A stretch of DNA of 64,000 nucleotides from Noviherbaspirillum massiliense JC206 (GCF_000312045.1 NZ_HE978634.1:2683875-2747874), one strand, 5' to 3'; shown: positions 8,395 through 17,452, counted from the stretch's first letter. Notes: a model not told the origin generated them from the sequence alone. Program-made: numbers and translations.

Positions 8395-9591
8395 TTACAT
8401 GCGCTCGAAAATTCCCGCGGCGCCCATGCCTGTACCGACGCACATGGTCACCATGCCGTATTTCAGGTTCCGGCGACGCATTGCATGAATCACCGTCGCT
8501 GAACGGATCGCGCCTGTCGCGCCGAGCGGGTGGCCCAATGCAATCGCGCCGCCGAACGGGTTGACCTTGGCCGGGTCGAGCTTAAGATCCTGCATGACTG
8601 CCAGCGCTTGCGCTGCGAAGGCTTCGTTCAGCTCGATCCAGTCCAGCTGGTCTTGCGTGATGCCGGCAGCGCGGCAGGCGGCAGGAATCGCTTCCTTCGG
8701 CCCGATACCCATGATTTCCGGCGGCACGCCGCGCACTGCGAATGATACGAAGCGCGCCAGCGGGGTCAGGTTGAACTGCTTCAGGATCTTTTCGCTGACC
8801 AGGATCAGGGCACCCGCGCCGTCCGAAGTCTGCGAGCTGTTACCCGCCGTGACCGAACCCTTGGCCGCGAACACCGGCTTCAGCTTGGCCAATGCTTCCA
8901 GGCTGGTATCGGCACGCGCGCCTTCATCCTGGTTGACCGTGCGGGTCTTGATCTCGATCTGGCCGGTAGCCAGGTTCGGGAACTTCTCGACGATTTCGAC
9001 CGGAATAATTTCGCCCTCGCGTTCGCCGGATTTCTGTGCAGCGACCGCCTTCATGTGCGATTCGAGCGAGAACTGGTCCTGGGCTTCGCGCGAAATTTTC
9101 CATTGCTGGGCGACTTTTTCCGCGGTCAGGCCCATGCCATAGGCCATGCCGATGTTTTCATCCTTGAACACGCCCATGTTGATGGAGGGGTGATGCCCCA
9201 TCATCGGCACCATCGACATCGACTCGGCACCGCCGGCGATCATCACATCAGCCTCACCGACGCGGATGCGGTCGGCGGCCATCGCGACCGCAGTGATGCC
9301 GGACGCGCAGTAACGGTTGATGGTCACGCCGCCGATGGTGTTCGGCAGGCCGGCCAGCAGCACCGCGTTGCGGGCCATGTTCATGCCCTGCTCGGCTTCC
9401 GGGAAGGAGCAGCCGATGATCGCATCCTCGATCAGCTTCGGATCGAGGTTGGGCACCTGGGCAACTGCGGACTGAATGGCACGAACCAGCAGGTCATCCG
9501 GGCGGACATTCTTGAACATGCCGCGCGGTGCTTTGCCGATCGGCGTGCGGGTGGCGGCAACGATATACGCTTCTTGAATTTGTTTGCTCAT
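8395..9591 (-). CDS. Acetyl-CoA C-acyltransferase (3-ketoacyl-CoA thiolase)
   Basis: Thiolase cleaves 3-ketoacyl-CoA with CoA to release acetyl-CoA, the last step of each beta-oxidation round. The 398-residue protein has the family length and all catalytic parts: nucleophile Cys95 in NRYCASG, GGAIALGHPLGATG (His), and the final acid/base Cys in CVGTGMGAAGIFE near the C-terminus. It follows the dehydrogenase/hydratase gene by 18 bases, so the two probably form a multienzyme pair like FadAB or FadIJ. A biosynthetic acetoacetyl-CoA thiolase is less likely given these neighbours. A terminator follows directly. Confidence 0.95.
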   Translation of the reverse strand: MSKQIQEAYIVAATRTPIGKAPRGMFKNVRPDDLLVRAIQSAVAQVPNLDPKLIEDAIIGCSFPEAEQGMNMARNAVLLAGLPNTIGGVTINRYCASGITAVAMAADRIRVGEADVMIAGGAESMSMVPMMGHHPSINMGVFKDENIGMAYGMGLTAEKVAQQWKISREAQDQFSLESHMKAVAAQKSGEREGEIIPVEIVEKFPNLATGQIEIKTRTVNQDEGARADTSLEALAKLKPVFAAKGSVTAGNSSQTSDGAGALILVSEKILKQFNLTPLARFVSFAVRGVPPEIMGIGPKEAIPAACRAAGITQDQLDWIELNEAFAAQALAVMQDLKLDPAKVNPFGGAIALGHPLGATGAIRSATVIHAMRRRNLKYGMVTMCVGTGMGAAGIFERM

Positions 9592-9609
9592 TTTATGCTC
9601 CTGATCCGG

Positions 9610-11997
9610 TTAGTTGCGCACCGGCTTGCCGGTCTGCATCATGCCCATGATGCGTTCCTGGGTCTTGGGATGGTTCAGCAATTCCATGAATGCCTTGCGT
9701 TCCAGATCCAGCACCCATTGCTCGCTGACGAGGCTGCCCGGCTCGATATCGCCGCCGCTCACGATTTCCGCGATCATCGATCCCAGCTTGAAGTCGTGCG
9801 CGGAGATGAAGCCGCCATCGCGCATGTTGACGAGCTGCGCCATGATGGTTGCCATGCCATAGCGCCCGGTCACCGGGAATTGCGCCTTCAACGGTGGACG
9901 GTAGCCGGCATCGAACATTGCGCGCGCCTGTACCTTGGCGACGTGCAGCAGTTCATAAGGATTGAACACGATCACGTCGTCGGACTTGAGGTAACCCATC
10001 TTCTGGGCTTCCAGCGCCGACTTGGACACGTTAGCGGTGGCTGCATTCGTGAACGTGGACTTCAGGAATTGCAGGATATCGTTGCCCTTGGCATCCGCAG
10101 CCGCACGCAGTGCGATTTCCTTCAGGCCGCCGCCGGCCGGCACCAGGCCCACGCCGACTTCAACCAGGCCGATGTACGACTCGATCGATGCGACACGCTT
10201 GGAAGCGTGCATCATCAGTTCGCAGCCACCACCAAGCGCAAGACCTGCAACCGCGGCAACTACCGGCACGTTCGCATATTTCAATGCCTGGTGCGCCTGC
10301 TGCAACCTCGCCACTTCCGGCTCGATCGCCTTGACGCCGCCCGACATGAATACCGGCAGCATCGACTGCAGGTCGGCACCAGCTGAGAATGCGCCGCCTT
10401 CGGCCGCGTCAGTGCCCCAGATTACCAGCCCCTTGTAATTCTTTTCTGCTTCATTGACCGCTTTTGCGAGGCCGTTGATAACGCCCTGTCCGATCACGTG
10501 CATCTTGGTCTTGAGCGACAGGATCAGCACATCGTCGTTCTGGTGCCAGATACGTACCGATTCATCCTCGAACACGGTCGTGCCCGCCTTAGTGGCATCG
10601 ACGGTGTTTTCACCGATCAGGGGTGCGCGGAATGCCTGACGCTGATACACGGGGAGGCTGGAACGCGGCACATAGGTTTTCTTCGCCGGTGACCAGGAAC
10701 CTTCCGGCGTATGCACGCCGTTGCGGCCGTCGAACACCCATGCGGGCAGCGGCACATTGCACAAGGCCTTGCCGGCATCGATGTCTTCCTTCACCCACTG
10801 GGCGATCTGCTGCCAGCCGGCAGCCTGCCAGTTCTCGAACGGGCCGGTTTTCCAGCCGAAGCCCCAGCGCAGCGCGAAATCCACATCGCGCGCGTTGTCG
10901 GCGATGGTGTCGAGATGGACGGCGATGTAATGGAATGCGTCACGGAAGATGGCCCACAGGAACTGGGCTTGCGGGTTGGTGGATTCACGCAATGCCTTCA
11001 TGCGCTTGGCCGGATCCTTTTCCTTCAGGATGCGGGCCACCAGGTCGTCGGCCTTCTTGCCGGCCGGGACATAATTGCCAGTGGCCGGATCGAAGCGCTG
11101 GATATCCTTCCCAACTTTCTTGTAGAAGCCGGCGCCGCTCTTCTGGCCAAGCGCGCCTGCGCCAACCAGCTTGGAAAGCGCATCCGGCGTCTTGTAGACC
11201 GGGAAGAAGGGATCGTCCTGCAGGTTGTCCTGCATGGTCTTGATCACATGGCCCATGGTGTCGAGGCCGACCACGTCTGCGGTACGGAAAGTGCCGGACT
11301 TGGCGCGGCCGAGTTTCGAACCGGTCAGGTCGTCGACCACATCGTAGGAAAGGCCGAACTGTTCGGCTTCATGGATGGTGGCAAGCATGCCGAAGATGCC
11401 CACGCGGTTGGCGATGAAGTTCGGCGTGTCCTTGGCACGCACCACGCCCTTGCCGAGCGTCGTCGTCAGGAAGCCTTCCAGCTGGTCCAGGATTTCCGGG
11501 CGGGTAGTAACGGTCGGGATCAGTTCGACCAGGTGCATGTAGCGCGGCGGGTTGAAAAAGTGCACGCCGCAGAAACGTGCCTTCAGCTCGGAGCTGAAGC
11601 CTTCCGACAATGCCGTGATCGACAGGCCGGACGTGTTGGAGGCGAAGATCGCATTCGGTGCGATATAAGGTGCGACTTTCTTGTACAGGTCGTGCTTCCA
11701 GTCCATGCGCTCTGCGATGGCTTCGATGATCAGGTCGCAACCCTTCAGCACATCGAGGTTGTCTTCGTAATTCGCGACTTCGATCAGTGCAGCATCATCC
11801 TTGTTGCCGAGAGGCGCTGGGCTGAGCTTCTTCAGGTTCTCAATTGCACGCAGCACGATGCCGTTCTTCGGACCTTCCTTTGCCGGCAGGTCGAACAGCA
11901 CGACGGGCACCTTGGCATTCACGCAATGGGCAGCGATCTGCGCACCCATCACGCCTGCGCCGAGCACGGCGACTTTTTTGACGGTGAAATTAGACAT
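9610..11997 (-). CDS. 3-hydroxyacyl-CoA dehydrogenase / enoyl-CoA hydratase fusion
   Basis: This bifunctional beta-oxidation enzyme hydrates 2-enoyl-CoA and oxidises 3-hydroxyacyl-CoA with NAD. The 795-residue chain begins with a Rossmann NAD site, VAVLGAGVMGAQIA, and carries the dehydrogenase motif GVHFFNPP near residue 145. The crotonase domain is C-terminal, with GLALGGGCELMMH and VEVGVGLVPAGGG supplying the two catalytic Glu residues. This order is the reverse of E. coli FadB/FadJ and matches the FadN-like class common in Burkholderiales and Bacillus. An AAAGGAT ribosome site precedes the ATG. It forms the core of the cluster with the downstream thiolase and the upstream acyl-CoA dehydrogenase. 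Confidence 0.95.
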   Translation of the reverse strand: MSNFTVKKVAVLGAGVMGAQIAAHCVNAKVPVVLFDLPAKEGPKNGIVLRAIENLKKLSPAPLGNKDDAALIEVANYEDNLDVLKGCDLIIEAIAERMDWKHDLYKKVAPYIAPNAIFASNTSGLSITALSEGFSSELKARFCGVHFFNPPRYMHLVELIPTVTTRPEILDQLEGFLTTTLGKGVVRAKDTPNFIANRVGIFGMLATIHEAEQFGLSYDVVDDLTGSKLGRAKSGTFRTADVVGLDTMGHVIKTMQDNLQDDPFFPVYKTPDALSKLVGAGALGQKSGAGFYKKVGKDIQRFDPATGNYVPAGKKADDLVARILKEKDPAKRMKALRESTNPQAQFLWAIFRDAFHYIAVHLDTIADNARDVDFALRWGFGWKTGPFENWQAAGWQQIAQWVKEDIDAGKALCNVPLPAWVFDGRNGVHTPEGSWSPAKKTYVPRSSLPVYQRQAFRAPLIGENTVDATKAGTTVFEDESVRIWHQNDDVLILSLKTKMHVIGQGVINGLAKAVNEAEKNYKGLVIWGTDAAEGGAFSAGADLQSMLPVFMSGGVKAIEPEVARLQQAHQALKYANVPVVAAVAGLALGGGCELMMHASKRVASIESYIGLVEVGVGLVPAGGGLKEIALRAAADAKGNDILQFLKSTFTNAATANVSKSALEAQKMGYLKSDDVIVFNPYELLHVAKVQARAMFDAGYRPPLKAQFPVTGRYGMATIMAQLVNMRDGGFISAHDFKLGSMIAEIVSGGDIEPGSLVSEQWVLDLERKAFMELLNHPKTQERIMGMMQTGKPVRN

Positions 11998-12042
11998 GGG
12001 ATCTATCCTTTAAATTCGGCCACGAAGGAGGCGTATGTGTGA

Positions 12043-12080
12043 TTGCGGACCGGTCTTTTGATCAGTAACCCGGTCCGCAA
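12043..12080 (-). repeat. Perfect 11-bp inverted repeat between the acyl-CoA dehydrogenase and the fusion gene
   Basis: TTGCGGACCGG (12043-12053) and CCGGTCCGCAA (12070-12080) are exact reverse complements separated by 16 bases. The RNA hairpin would be strong, but no T-run follows on the minus strand, so it is not a normal terminator. It lies between two genes of the same operon and could set mRNA processing or stability, or bind a regulator. Confidence 0.7.
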
Positions 12081-12093
12081 AAACGGCGACTAC

Positions 12094-13884
12094 TTAAAAC
12101 AGGTCGGCTTCGAGCGCCATCAGACTGGACGCGCCGGCGCGGGCCTGACGGATCAGCATGGCGGTTTCCGGCAGCAGGCGTGCGAAATAGAAGCGCGCAG
12201 TCGCCAGCTTCGCCTTGTAGAAGTCGTCGCCGGAATCCCGCTTCTCCAGCGCGATCTTCGCCATTTGCGCGAAGAAGTACGCAAACACGAGGTGACCAGC
12301 AACGCGCAGGTAAGGTACGGCAGCGGCACCCACCTCATCCTGATTCTGGAAAGCCTTCATGCCGACTTCCATCGTCAGCTTGGTGACCTTCTCGCCGAGG
12401 TCGGCCAGAGGCGTAACGAATTCCGACATCGCTTCATTCGTGCCGTTCTCTTCCACGAAGGCCTGGACCTTGGCGCCGAACTTGCGCAGCTTCGAACCGT
12501 TGTCCATCAGGATCTTTCGACCGAGCAGGTCGAGCGACTGCACGGTGTTAGTGCCTTCGTAAATCATGTTGATGCGCGCATCGCGCACGAACTGTTCCAT
12601 GCCCCACTCGGCGATGTAGCCGTGGCCGCCGAACACCTGCATCGCTTCGGAGGTAGCGATCCAGCCGTTATCGGTCAGGAAGGCCTTTATGATCGGGGTC
12701 AGCAGCGCAACTTCGTCAGCGGCTTCCTTACGCACTTCCTCGTCAGGGTGGTTCAGTTCACGGTCGATCTGCAGAGCGACGTAGGAGGTGAATGCACGGC
12801 CGCCTTCGGCATAGGCACGTGCGGTCAGCAGCATGCGGCGCACGTCCGGATGAACGATGATCGGATCAGCCGGCTTGTCCGGGGCCTTGACGCCGGACAA
12901 GCTGCGCATCTGCAGGCGGTCCTTCGCATAGGCCACTGCGTTCTGGTAGGCGACTTCGGTCAGGCCGAGCGACTGCATGCCAACGCCCAGGCGCGCAGCA
13001 TTCATCATCACGAACATGGCGTTCAGGCCCTTGTTCGGCTCGCCGATCATCCAGCCGATCGCGCCGTCCAGATTCATCTGGCAGGTCGAGTTGCCGTGGA
13101 TACCCATCTTCTCTTCAATCGCGCCGCAGAAGATCTTGTTGCGCTCGCCCAGCGTACCGTCCGCATTCGGAATGTATTTCGGCACCAGGAACAGGGAAAT
13201 GCCCTTGGTTCCCGACGGCGCATCCGGCAGGCGGGCCAGCACCAGGTGAACGATGTTGTCCGACATTTCGTGCTCGCCGGCGGAGATGAAGATCTTGCCG
13301 CCGGTGATCTTGTGGGAACCATCGGCCTGAGGCTCGGCCTTGGTGCGCAGCAGGCCGAGGTCGGTCCCGCAATGCGGCTCAGTCAGACACATAGTGCCGG
13401 TCCACTCGCCCGACACCAGCTTGGGCAGGTAAAGCGATTTCAGTTCCGGTGTGCCATGTGCATGCAGGGCCTCATAGGCGCCATGCGACAAGCCGGGATA
13501 CATGGTCCAGGCCTGGTTCGCCGAGTTCAACATTTCATAGAGCGAATTGTTCAGCGTAACCGGCAAGCCCTGGCCGCCGAACTCGGGGTCGCAGGACAAG
13601 GCGGGCCAACCAGCTTCAACGTACTGCTGGTATGCCTCCCTGAAGCCTTTCGGGGTCTGCACGACATGGGTTTCCTTGTCGAGCTTGCAGCCCTCACGGT
13701 CGCCCGAATGATTCAGCGGAAACACAACCTCCGAGGCAAACTTGCCGCCCTCTTCGAGCACCTGGTTGATGATGGCGGCATCGATTTCGGCATGCTTGGG
13801 GAGCTGCTTGAATTCTTCTTCGACACGCAGCAGTTCGTGCAAAACAAATTGCATGTCACGCAAGGGGGCATTGTATTGACCCAT
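12094..13884 (-). CDS. Acyl-CoA dehydrogenase (FAD), long form with C-terminal extension
   Basis: This enzyme introduces the trans-2 double bond into acyl-CoA and passes electrons to ETF. The 596-residue protein has the standard N-terminal helical domain, the beta domain signature CLTEPHCGTDLG near residue 166, and the catalytic base Glu443 in INMIYEGTNTVQS. It then extends about 130 residues past the usual end, as in the long subfamily that includes methylmercaptopropionyl-CoA dehydrogenase DmdC and many Burkholderiales beta-oxidation enzymes. The neighbours favour a fatty acyl-CoA substrate; chain length cannot be read. It lies 23 bases downstream of the TetR gene, so both share the promoter near 14660. 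Confidence 0.93.
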   Translation of the reverse strand: MGQYNAPLRDMQFVLHELLRVEEEFKQLPKHAEIDAAIINQVLEEGGKFASEVVFPLNHSGDREGCKLDKETHVVQTPKGFREAYQQYVEAGWPALSCDPEFGGQGLPVTLNNSLYEMLNSANQAWTMYPGLSHGAYEALHAHGTPELKSLYLPKLVSGEWTGTMCLTEPHCGTDLGLLRTKAEPQADGSHKITGGKIFISAGEHEMSDNIVHLVLARLPDAPSGTKGISLFLVPKYIPNADGTLGERNKIFCGAIEEKMGIHGNSTCQMNLDGAIGWMIGEPNKGLNAMFVMMNAARLGVGMQSLGLTEVAYQNAVAYAKDRLQMRSLSGVKAPDKPADPIIVHPDVRRMLLTARAYAEGGRAFTSYVALQIDRELNHPDEEVRKEAADEVALLTPIIKAFLTDNGWIATSEAMQVFGGHGYIAEWGMEQFVRDARINMIYEGTNTVQSLDLLGRKILMDNGSKLRKFGAKVQAFVEENGTNEAMSEFVTPLADLGEKVTKLTMEVGMKAFQNQDEVGAAAVPYLRVAGHLVFAYFFAQMAKIALEKRDSGDDFYKAKLATARFYFARLLPETAMLIRQARAGASSLMALEADLF

Positions 13885-13907
13885 GATTTCTCCTGACGAC
13901 TAAAGGA

Positions 13908-14600
13908 TTAAGCTGTTTTCTTAACAGCGGATTTTTGATTATTCATATCGGCCAGCATCTCGTCCCCGGCTGGCTGCGGCGCCCTGTACATCGAGATCAG
14001 GCGCTCGAATCCCACTTCTGCCCGGTTAACGCTGCCCGGCACTTTCAGGAACCGGGCGTCGTGATGCAGGGCTAAAACCAGGCCATACATCTCGTACACC
14101 AACTGCTGCGGGTCGGTGTCCGCGCGCAAGTGCCCCATGGTGATCGCCTGCTCGACGCAGCGGCGCAGCGCTGCTTGCCAGGTACGGACCATGGCAGCCA
14201 GTTCTTCCCGTATGGCGCCGGGGCGATCGTCATACTCGACTGCGCCGCTGATATAGATGCAGCCGGATGCAATCTCGACCGACACCCGCTTGATCCAGCG
14301 TGCAAACATAGCCTGCAGGCGAGGCAGGCCGCGCGGCTCCTTCAGGCTCGGATAGAACACCTCCTGCTCGAAGTGCTGGTGATAAAGCTTCACCACTTCG
14401 ATCTGCAGGTCTTCGCGCGAACCGAAATGTGCGAACACGCCGGACTTGCTCATGTTCATCCTGTCCGCGAGCACGCCTATAGTCAGCCCTTCGAGCCCGT
14501 CACGGCTGGCAAGATCCAATGCCACGTCCAGAATCGCAGCCCGGGTCAGTTCTCCTTTACGCATGGATTTCGCTGTAAGCCCAGTAGGATTGATAGCCAC
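13908..14600 (-). CDS. TetR/AcrR family transcriptional regulator of the fatty-acid operon
   Basis: The 230-residue protein has an N-terminal TetR helix-turn-helix. TRAAILDVALDLASRDG (about residues 19-35) leads into IGVLADRMNMSKSGVFAHFGSRE, with the recognition helix around MSKSGVFAHF. The C-terminal ligand-binding domain is divergent, as usual. It is the first gene of the beta-oxidation operon, which suggests an acyl-CoA-responsive repressor similar in role to the FadP-type regulators described in Betaproteobacteria; this identity is an inference. The ATG at 14600 could be replaced by the internal ATG at MRKGELTR. A palindromic operator candidate lies just upstream. Confidence 0.88.
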   Translation of the reverse strand: MAINPTGLTAKSMRKGELTRAAILDVALDLASRDGLEGLTIGVLADRMNMSKSGVFAHFGSREDLQIEVVKLYHQHFEQEVFYPSLKEPRGLPRLQAMFARWIKRVSVEIASGCIYISGAVEYDDRPGAIREELAAMVRTWQAALRRCVEQAITMGHLRADTDPQQLVYEMYGLVLALHHDARFLKVPGSVNRAEVGFERLISMYRAPQPAGDEMLADMNNQKSAVKKTA

Positions 14601-14644
14601 AAAATACCTGATTAAAAAAAATTCAAAACAGCACGGGCGGCTGT

Positions 14645-14686
14645 TGCGAACGCTCGTACTATTATCTACCCAAGTATAAAAGTCAA
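14645..14686 (-). promoter_or_regulatory. Promoter and candidate TetR operator of the beta-oxidation operon
   Basis: On the minus strand TTGACT (14686-14681) and TAATAG (14664-14659) are separated by 16 bases and form a reasonable sigma70 promoter. Directly downstream lies the imperfect palindrome TACGAGC-GTTCGCA (14658-14645), with 10 of 14 positions symmetric, where a bound TetR dimer would block transcription. The promoter is moderately supported. The operator is proposed from position and symmetry only. Confidence 0.55.
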
Positions 14687-14765
14687 ACGGGAACTTAGAG
14701 TGGGAATTCTATTTATTTACTGCCGGAAGGAGGCAGTCCGAAACCGGCTTTGGGGGATATCGGCA

Positions 14766-15143
14766 TCAGGAATTCGTCTTGTCCAGCTGGCGCCTGTCGC
14801 GCTTGGTCGGACGCCCCTTGATTGCCTCGCTTGGCTCCCGGAAAAACCGTCTTTTCTCGGCTTTTTCCTGCCGGAGAGCAATACTCTTTTCGGTTTCTTC
14901 ATACAGGGTCTGCGCCGCGGATGCCGGGCCGCGTACATCGGACAGGCCGCGCACGACGACTTCCCATTCGGTTGAGCCGTTATCGATGTCCAGGATGTCT
15001 CCGGGCTTGATGCTGCGCGCAGGTTTTATCCGGTCGCCATTCAGGCGCACCTTGCCTCCGTCCACGGCATCGGTCGCCAACGAACGGGTTTTGAAAAATC
15101 GGGCTGCCCACAGCCATTTATCGATACGTACAGATTCAGTCAT
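14766..15143 (-). CDS. hslR: S4-domain RNA-binding heat-shock protein Hsp15
   Basis: Hsp15 binds free 50S subunits carrying nascent peptidyl-tRNA and helps recycle stalled ribosomes. The 125-residue product begins with the S4 domain signature RIDKWLWAARFFKTRS, followed by AVDGGKVRLNGDRIKPARSIKPGD. The basic tail (KRDRRQLDK) is typical of the family. The length matches E. coli HslR (133 residues). It stands as a single gene on the minus strand between the fatty-acid operon promoter and the ferritin-like cluster; no heat-shock promoter was identified with confidence. Confidence 0.93.
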   Translation of the reverse strand: MTESVRIDKWLWAARFFKTRSLATDAVDGGKVRLNGDRIKPARSIKPGDILDIDNGSTEWEVVVRGLSDVRGPASAAQTLYEETEKSIALRQEKAEKRRFFREPSEAIKGRPTKRDRRQLDKTNS

Positions 15144-15362
15144 GCTCGGCTCGCAAGTCCACCCCTCATTGTATTCGCCGGCTACGCTTTTTTCAGCTTG
15201 ACGCAGGAAGGGATGATCCGAATCCAGGCTTGCTGGGAGAACGCGGCTGCGGGTCGTGGAGCCATGACAGCGCCCTGCCCTGCCTGCCGCTTGAAAGGAT
15301 CAGGCAGGTGAAGCCGGCCTGACGGGTGGATCGCTTTGGCCGGGAGGGCGCCACGAACCGGG

Positions 15363-16136
15363 TCAGTGCAGCGGAGCGGGCGTCCCCACTTCGTCGATTG
15401 TTCCAGCTGTGACGGACGTGCCCAAGATTGCTTCCTCAAACCACTTGCGCACACGCATCAGATGGGAGCGCTCTTCGTTCAAGGCGGCAGTGAAATCGCT
15501 GACCATCGCATGCCGGCCATTGTCTTCTGCAAGCGTGATCAGCAATTCCCAGCCAGCATTGTCCGTCATCTCGGCAATCAGGATTGCATGCAGGGACTGC
15601 GCCAGCGAGGTGCGAGGATCTGTCACCACTTGCACCAGCCCCATGGATTCGACGCCGGTCACATCGGCGCACGGCGTTTGCGCTGTCGGGTCGCCGCCGA
15701 TCGACTCGATCGCACTCTTCACGATGGAGAAATGCCTTGCCTCGTCGTCCCTGATCTGCTCCAGATCTTCCCTCGTCATGCTCGACGCACTCTCCTGCAA
15801 GCCGTCCAATTTTGCAATCAGGGCGTCATACAGGCGGGCACCGGTGCGCTCGAACGCGAGACGCTCACCCAGCTTGTCGATCAGCAGTTGCGGGTTGTTC
15901 CCGGTCACCATTGATACACCGGTCGTAACGGCACCTTTTACAGTGCCAGGCACTGGCACCGATCCGACCGGGTCCGCATCTGCGGTATATGCACTGCGGA
16001 TCCGGGTCAGGGCCGAATCATCTCCGGGCGTCCTCGGCGCGGAGGGAGTTGCGGTGGCATCTGTCATTTCATCGGTGTCGAAGGGCGACATATGACTGCC
16101 CGTGCGATTCATACCGATCGATGTTGAATCTTTCAT
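15363..16136 (-). CDS. Ferritin-like domain protein with complete diiron ligand set (uncharacterised)
   Basis: I do not recognise a named family. The 257-residue product has a polar, disordered-looking N-terminus (residues 1-80) and then a four-helix ferritin-like domain. The ligand pattern is complete: Glu96, E132-A-R-H135, Glu189 and E222-R-S-H225, which is the E...ExxH...E...ExxH pattern of diiron proteins. The frame is open upstream to 16256, but the ATG at 16136 follows an AAAAGGAAC ribosome site and avoids overlap with the next gene. It is 34 bases downstream of the second ferritin-like gene and probably co-transcribed with it. An oxidase, iron-storage or peroxide-detoxifying role is possible but not shown. 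Confidence 0.8.
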   Translation of the reverse strand: MKDSTSIGMNRTGSHMSPFDTDEMTDATATPSAPRTPGDDSALTRIRSAYTADADPVGSVPVPGTVKGAVTTGVSMVTGNNPQLLIDKLGERLAFERTGARLYDALIAKLDGLQESASSMTREDLEQIRDDEARHFSIVKSAIESIGGDPTAQTPCADVTGVESMGLVQVVTDPRTSLAQSLHAILIAEMTDNAGWELLITLAEDNGRHAMVSDFTAALNEERSHLMRVRKWFEEAILGTSVTAGTIDEVGTPAPLH

Positions 16137-16170
16137 TGCTGTTCCTTTTTTCAATCGCAATCGAACGAAC

Positions 16171-17343
16171 TCAGGCGTTGGCCGCAACCCGACGATTGAT
16201 CTCCGTGCCGGGCACCCATATGTAGCCGGCAGCCACCGATTCGCTCGGCGATCCATCAGAGTTCAAGTGATCACGATAGTCGATCGAAGCCTGGCTTTCC
16301 TGCGACTTGTCGACGAATTGGGTTCCCTTCGAGCGCAGGTCGACTTCGCGCGCCAGGGTTTGCCGGACAAAATCGCGCTGGCTGGCGAAGCTGATGGGCT
16401 CGGGCAAGTCTCCCGGAACGACTTCCATCGGGTCACGCCTTTCATGCTTCTTGAACAGCTCGACGACATGATGGAAATGCCCCAGCTCGTAATCCAGGAA
16501 ACGTTCCCAGATCGCCTTGATGCGAGGATTCGTTTCCTGCTGCACGCAGCTGTAGTAGTTGTAGACCTCGGCTGCCTCATGCAGCAGCCATTTCTCCATC
16601 AGCGATTCCCTCGGGTCGAGCAGGGATTCGTACTGGGTCACATGCTGCTCTTCGATGGATGCGATTTCCGCATACAACTGCCGCGCGACCGGGTCCGCGA
16701 ACAGCGGGCCGATATTCAAGTAATAGTTTTGAGTCTGCTGTTCGGAGGCGGTAAGAGTTAATGCGTGCAGCTTCGTCAGCGGAGCTGCAGCGGCGGCATC
16801 GTAGGGTTCGCGCAGGTCATCCTCGGGCGCGCGATGCTCGATGATGGTAGGCCGCCCGGGCAGGATGTCGGTATAGCTTTGCAGGATGTTGTTGGCATCC
16901 TTGCCTTCCAGCCGGTCCAGCAGCGCGGCATACCGGTACATGTGATCGAAGTCTTCGAGCAAGCCGTAACGGTAAACCTGAGCGAGATAGGGGTCGGGCT
17001 CGCGCTGCGCAACGGCTGCCGTTACCTCGATGGCCACCTGTTCATAGGCGATCGTGGTTTCAAGCGGAGAGTGGTCGGCACCCAGCAGCCAGTTCACCAT
17101 GGTCGCCTGATGATTTTCCACACGCCTGATCTGCGCAAGCGCCGGGCGCAGTGCGCTGCTCATTCTCGCCGCCGCATGCTGAAAGCGCAGCGCCTCCTGC
17201 TCAATGCCATTCATCAGAATGACGCGCACCCGGGTGAATGCATCGTCATCGAGCTTGCTGATCGGCTTGCCGGCAATGTCCTGCCACGTGAAGCGCTGCT
17301 GCTCGAGCGCATATCCTTTTGAGCTGTACAGATTGAAAGCCAT
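16171..17343 (-). CDS. Double ferritin-like protein, one half canonical and one half degenerate (uncharacterised)
   Basis: This 390-residue protein appears to contain two ferritin-like four-helix units. The C-terminal unit has the full diiron pattern: Glu201, E231-E-Q-H234, Glu256 (or Glu259) and E286-L-G-H289. The N-terminal unit keeps similar spacing with altered ligands: Glu48, E76-N-H78, Glu101 and D131-F-D-H134. The helix-3 to helix-4 distance is 30 residues in both halves (101 to 131, 256 to 286), which supports an internal duplication. The last 90 residues are polar. It has no signal peptide, so it is cytoplasmic. It sits in a three-gene cluster with another ferritin-like protein and a flavin-type split-barrel protein. 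The function is unknown. Confidence 0.75.
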   Translation of the reverse strand: MAFNLYSSKGYALEQQRFTWQDIAGKPISKLDDDAFTRVRVILMNGIEQEALRFQHAAARMSSALRPALAQIRRVENHQATMVNWLLGADHSPLETTIAYEQVAIEVTAAVAQREPDPYLAQVYRYGLLEDFDHMYRYAALLDRLEGKDANNILQSYTDILPGRPTIIEHRAPEDDLREPYDAAAAAPLTKLHALTLTASEQQTQNYYLNIGPLFADPVARQLYAEIASIEEQHVTQYESLLDPRESLMEKWLLHEAAEVYNYYSCVQQETNPRIKAIWERFLDYELGHFHHVVELFKKHERRDPMEVVPGDLPEPISFASQRDFVRQTLAREVDLRSKGTQFVDKSQESQASIDYRDHLNSDGSPSESVAAGYIWVPGTEINRRVAANA

Positions 17344-17452
17344 GACTCTTCCTTTACTGAAACACTGTCAGCAATATCCGCCGGCAAATGACCGGAAGGG
17401 AACCGCACGCGCAGGTTCAGACTGACCGAACGCCGTGTGCCAACACGAGGTC

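Noticed and set aside
12043-13896. 617-codon plus-strand frame opposite the acyl-CoA dehydrogenase
   Set aside because: Register artefact with His/Arg-rich translation and no ribosome site; the sense gene is certain.
16137-16256. N-terminal extension of the 257-residue ferritin-like protein to 16256
   Set aside because: It overlaps the end of the upstream gene, reads as unrelated residues, and the ATG at 16136 has a good ribosome site.
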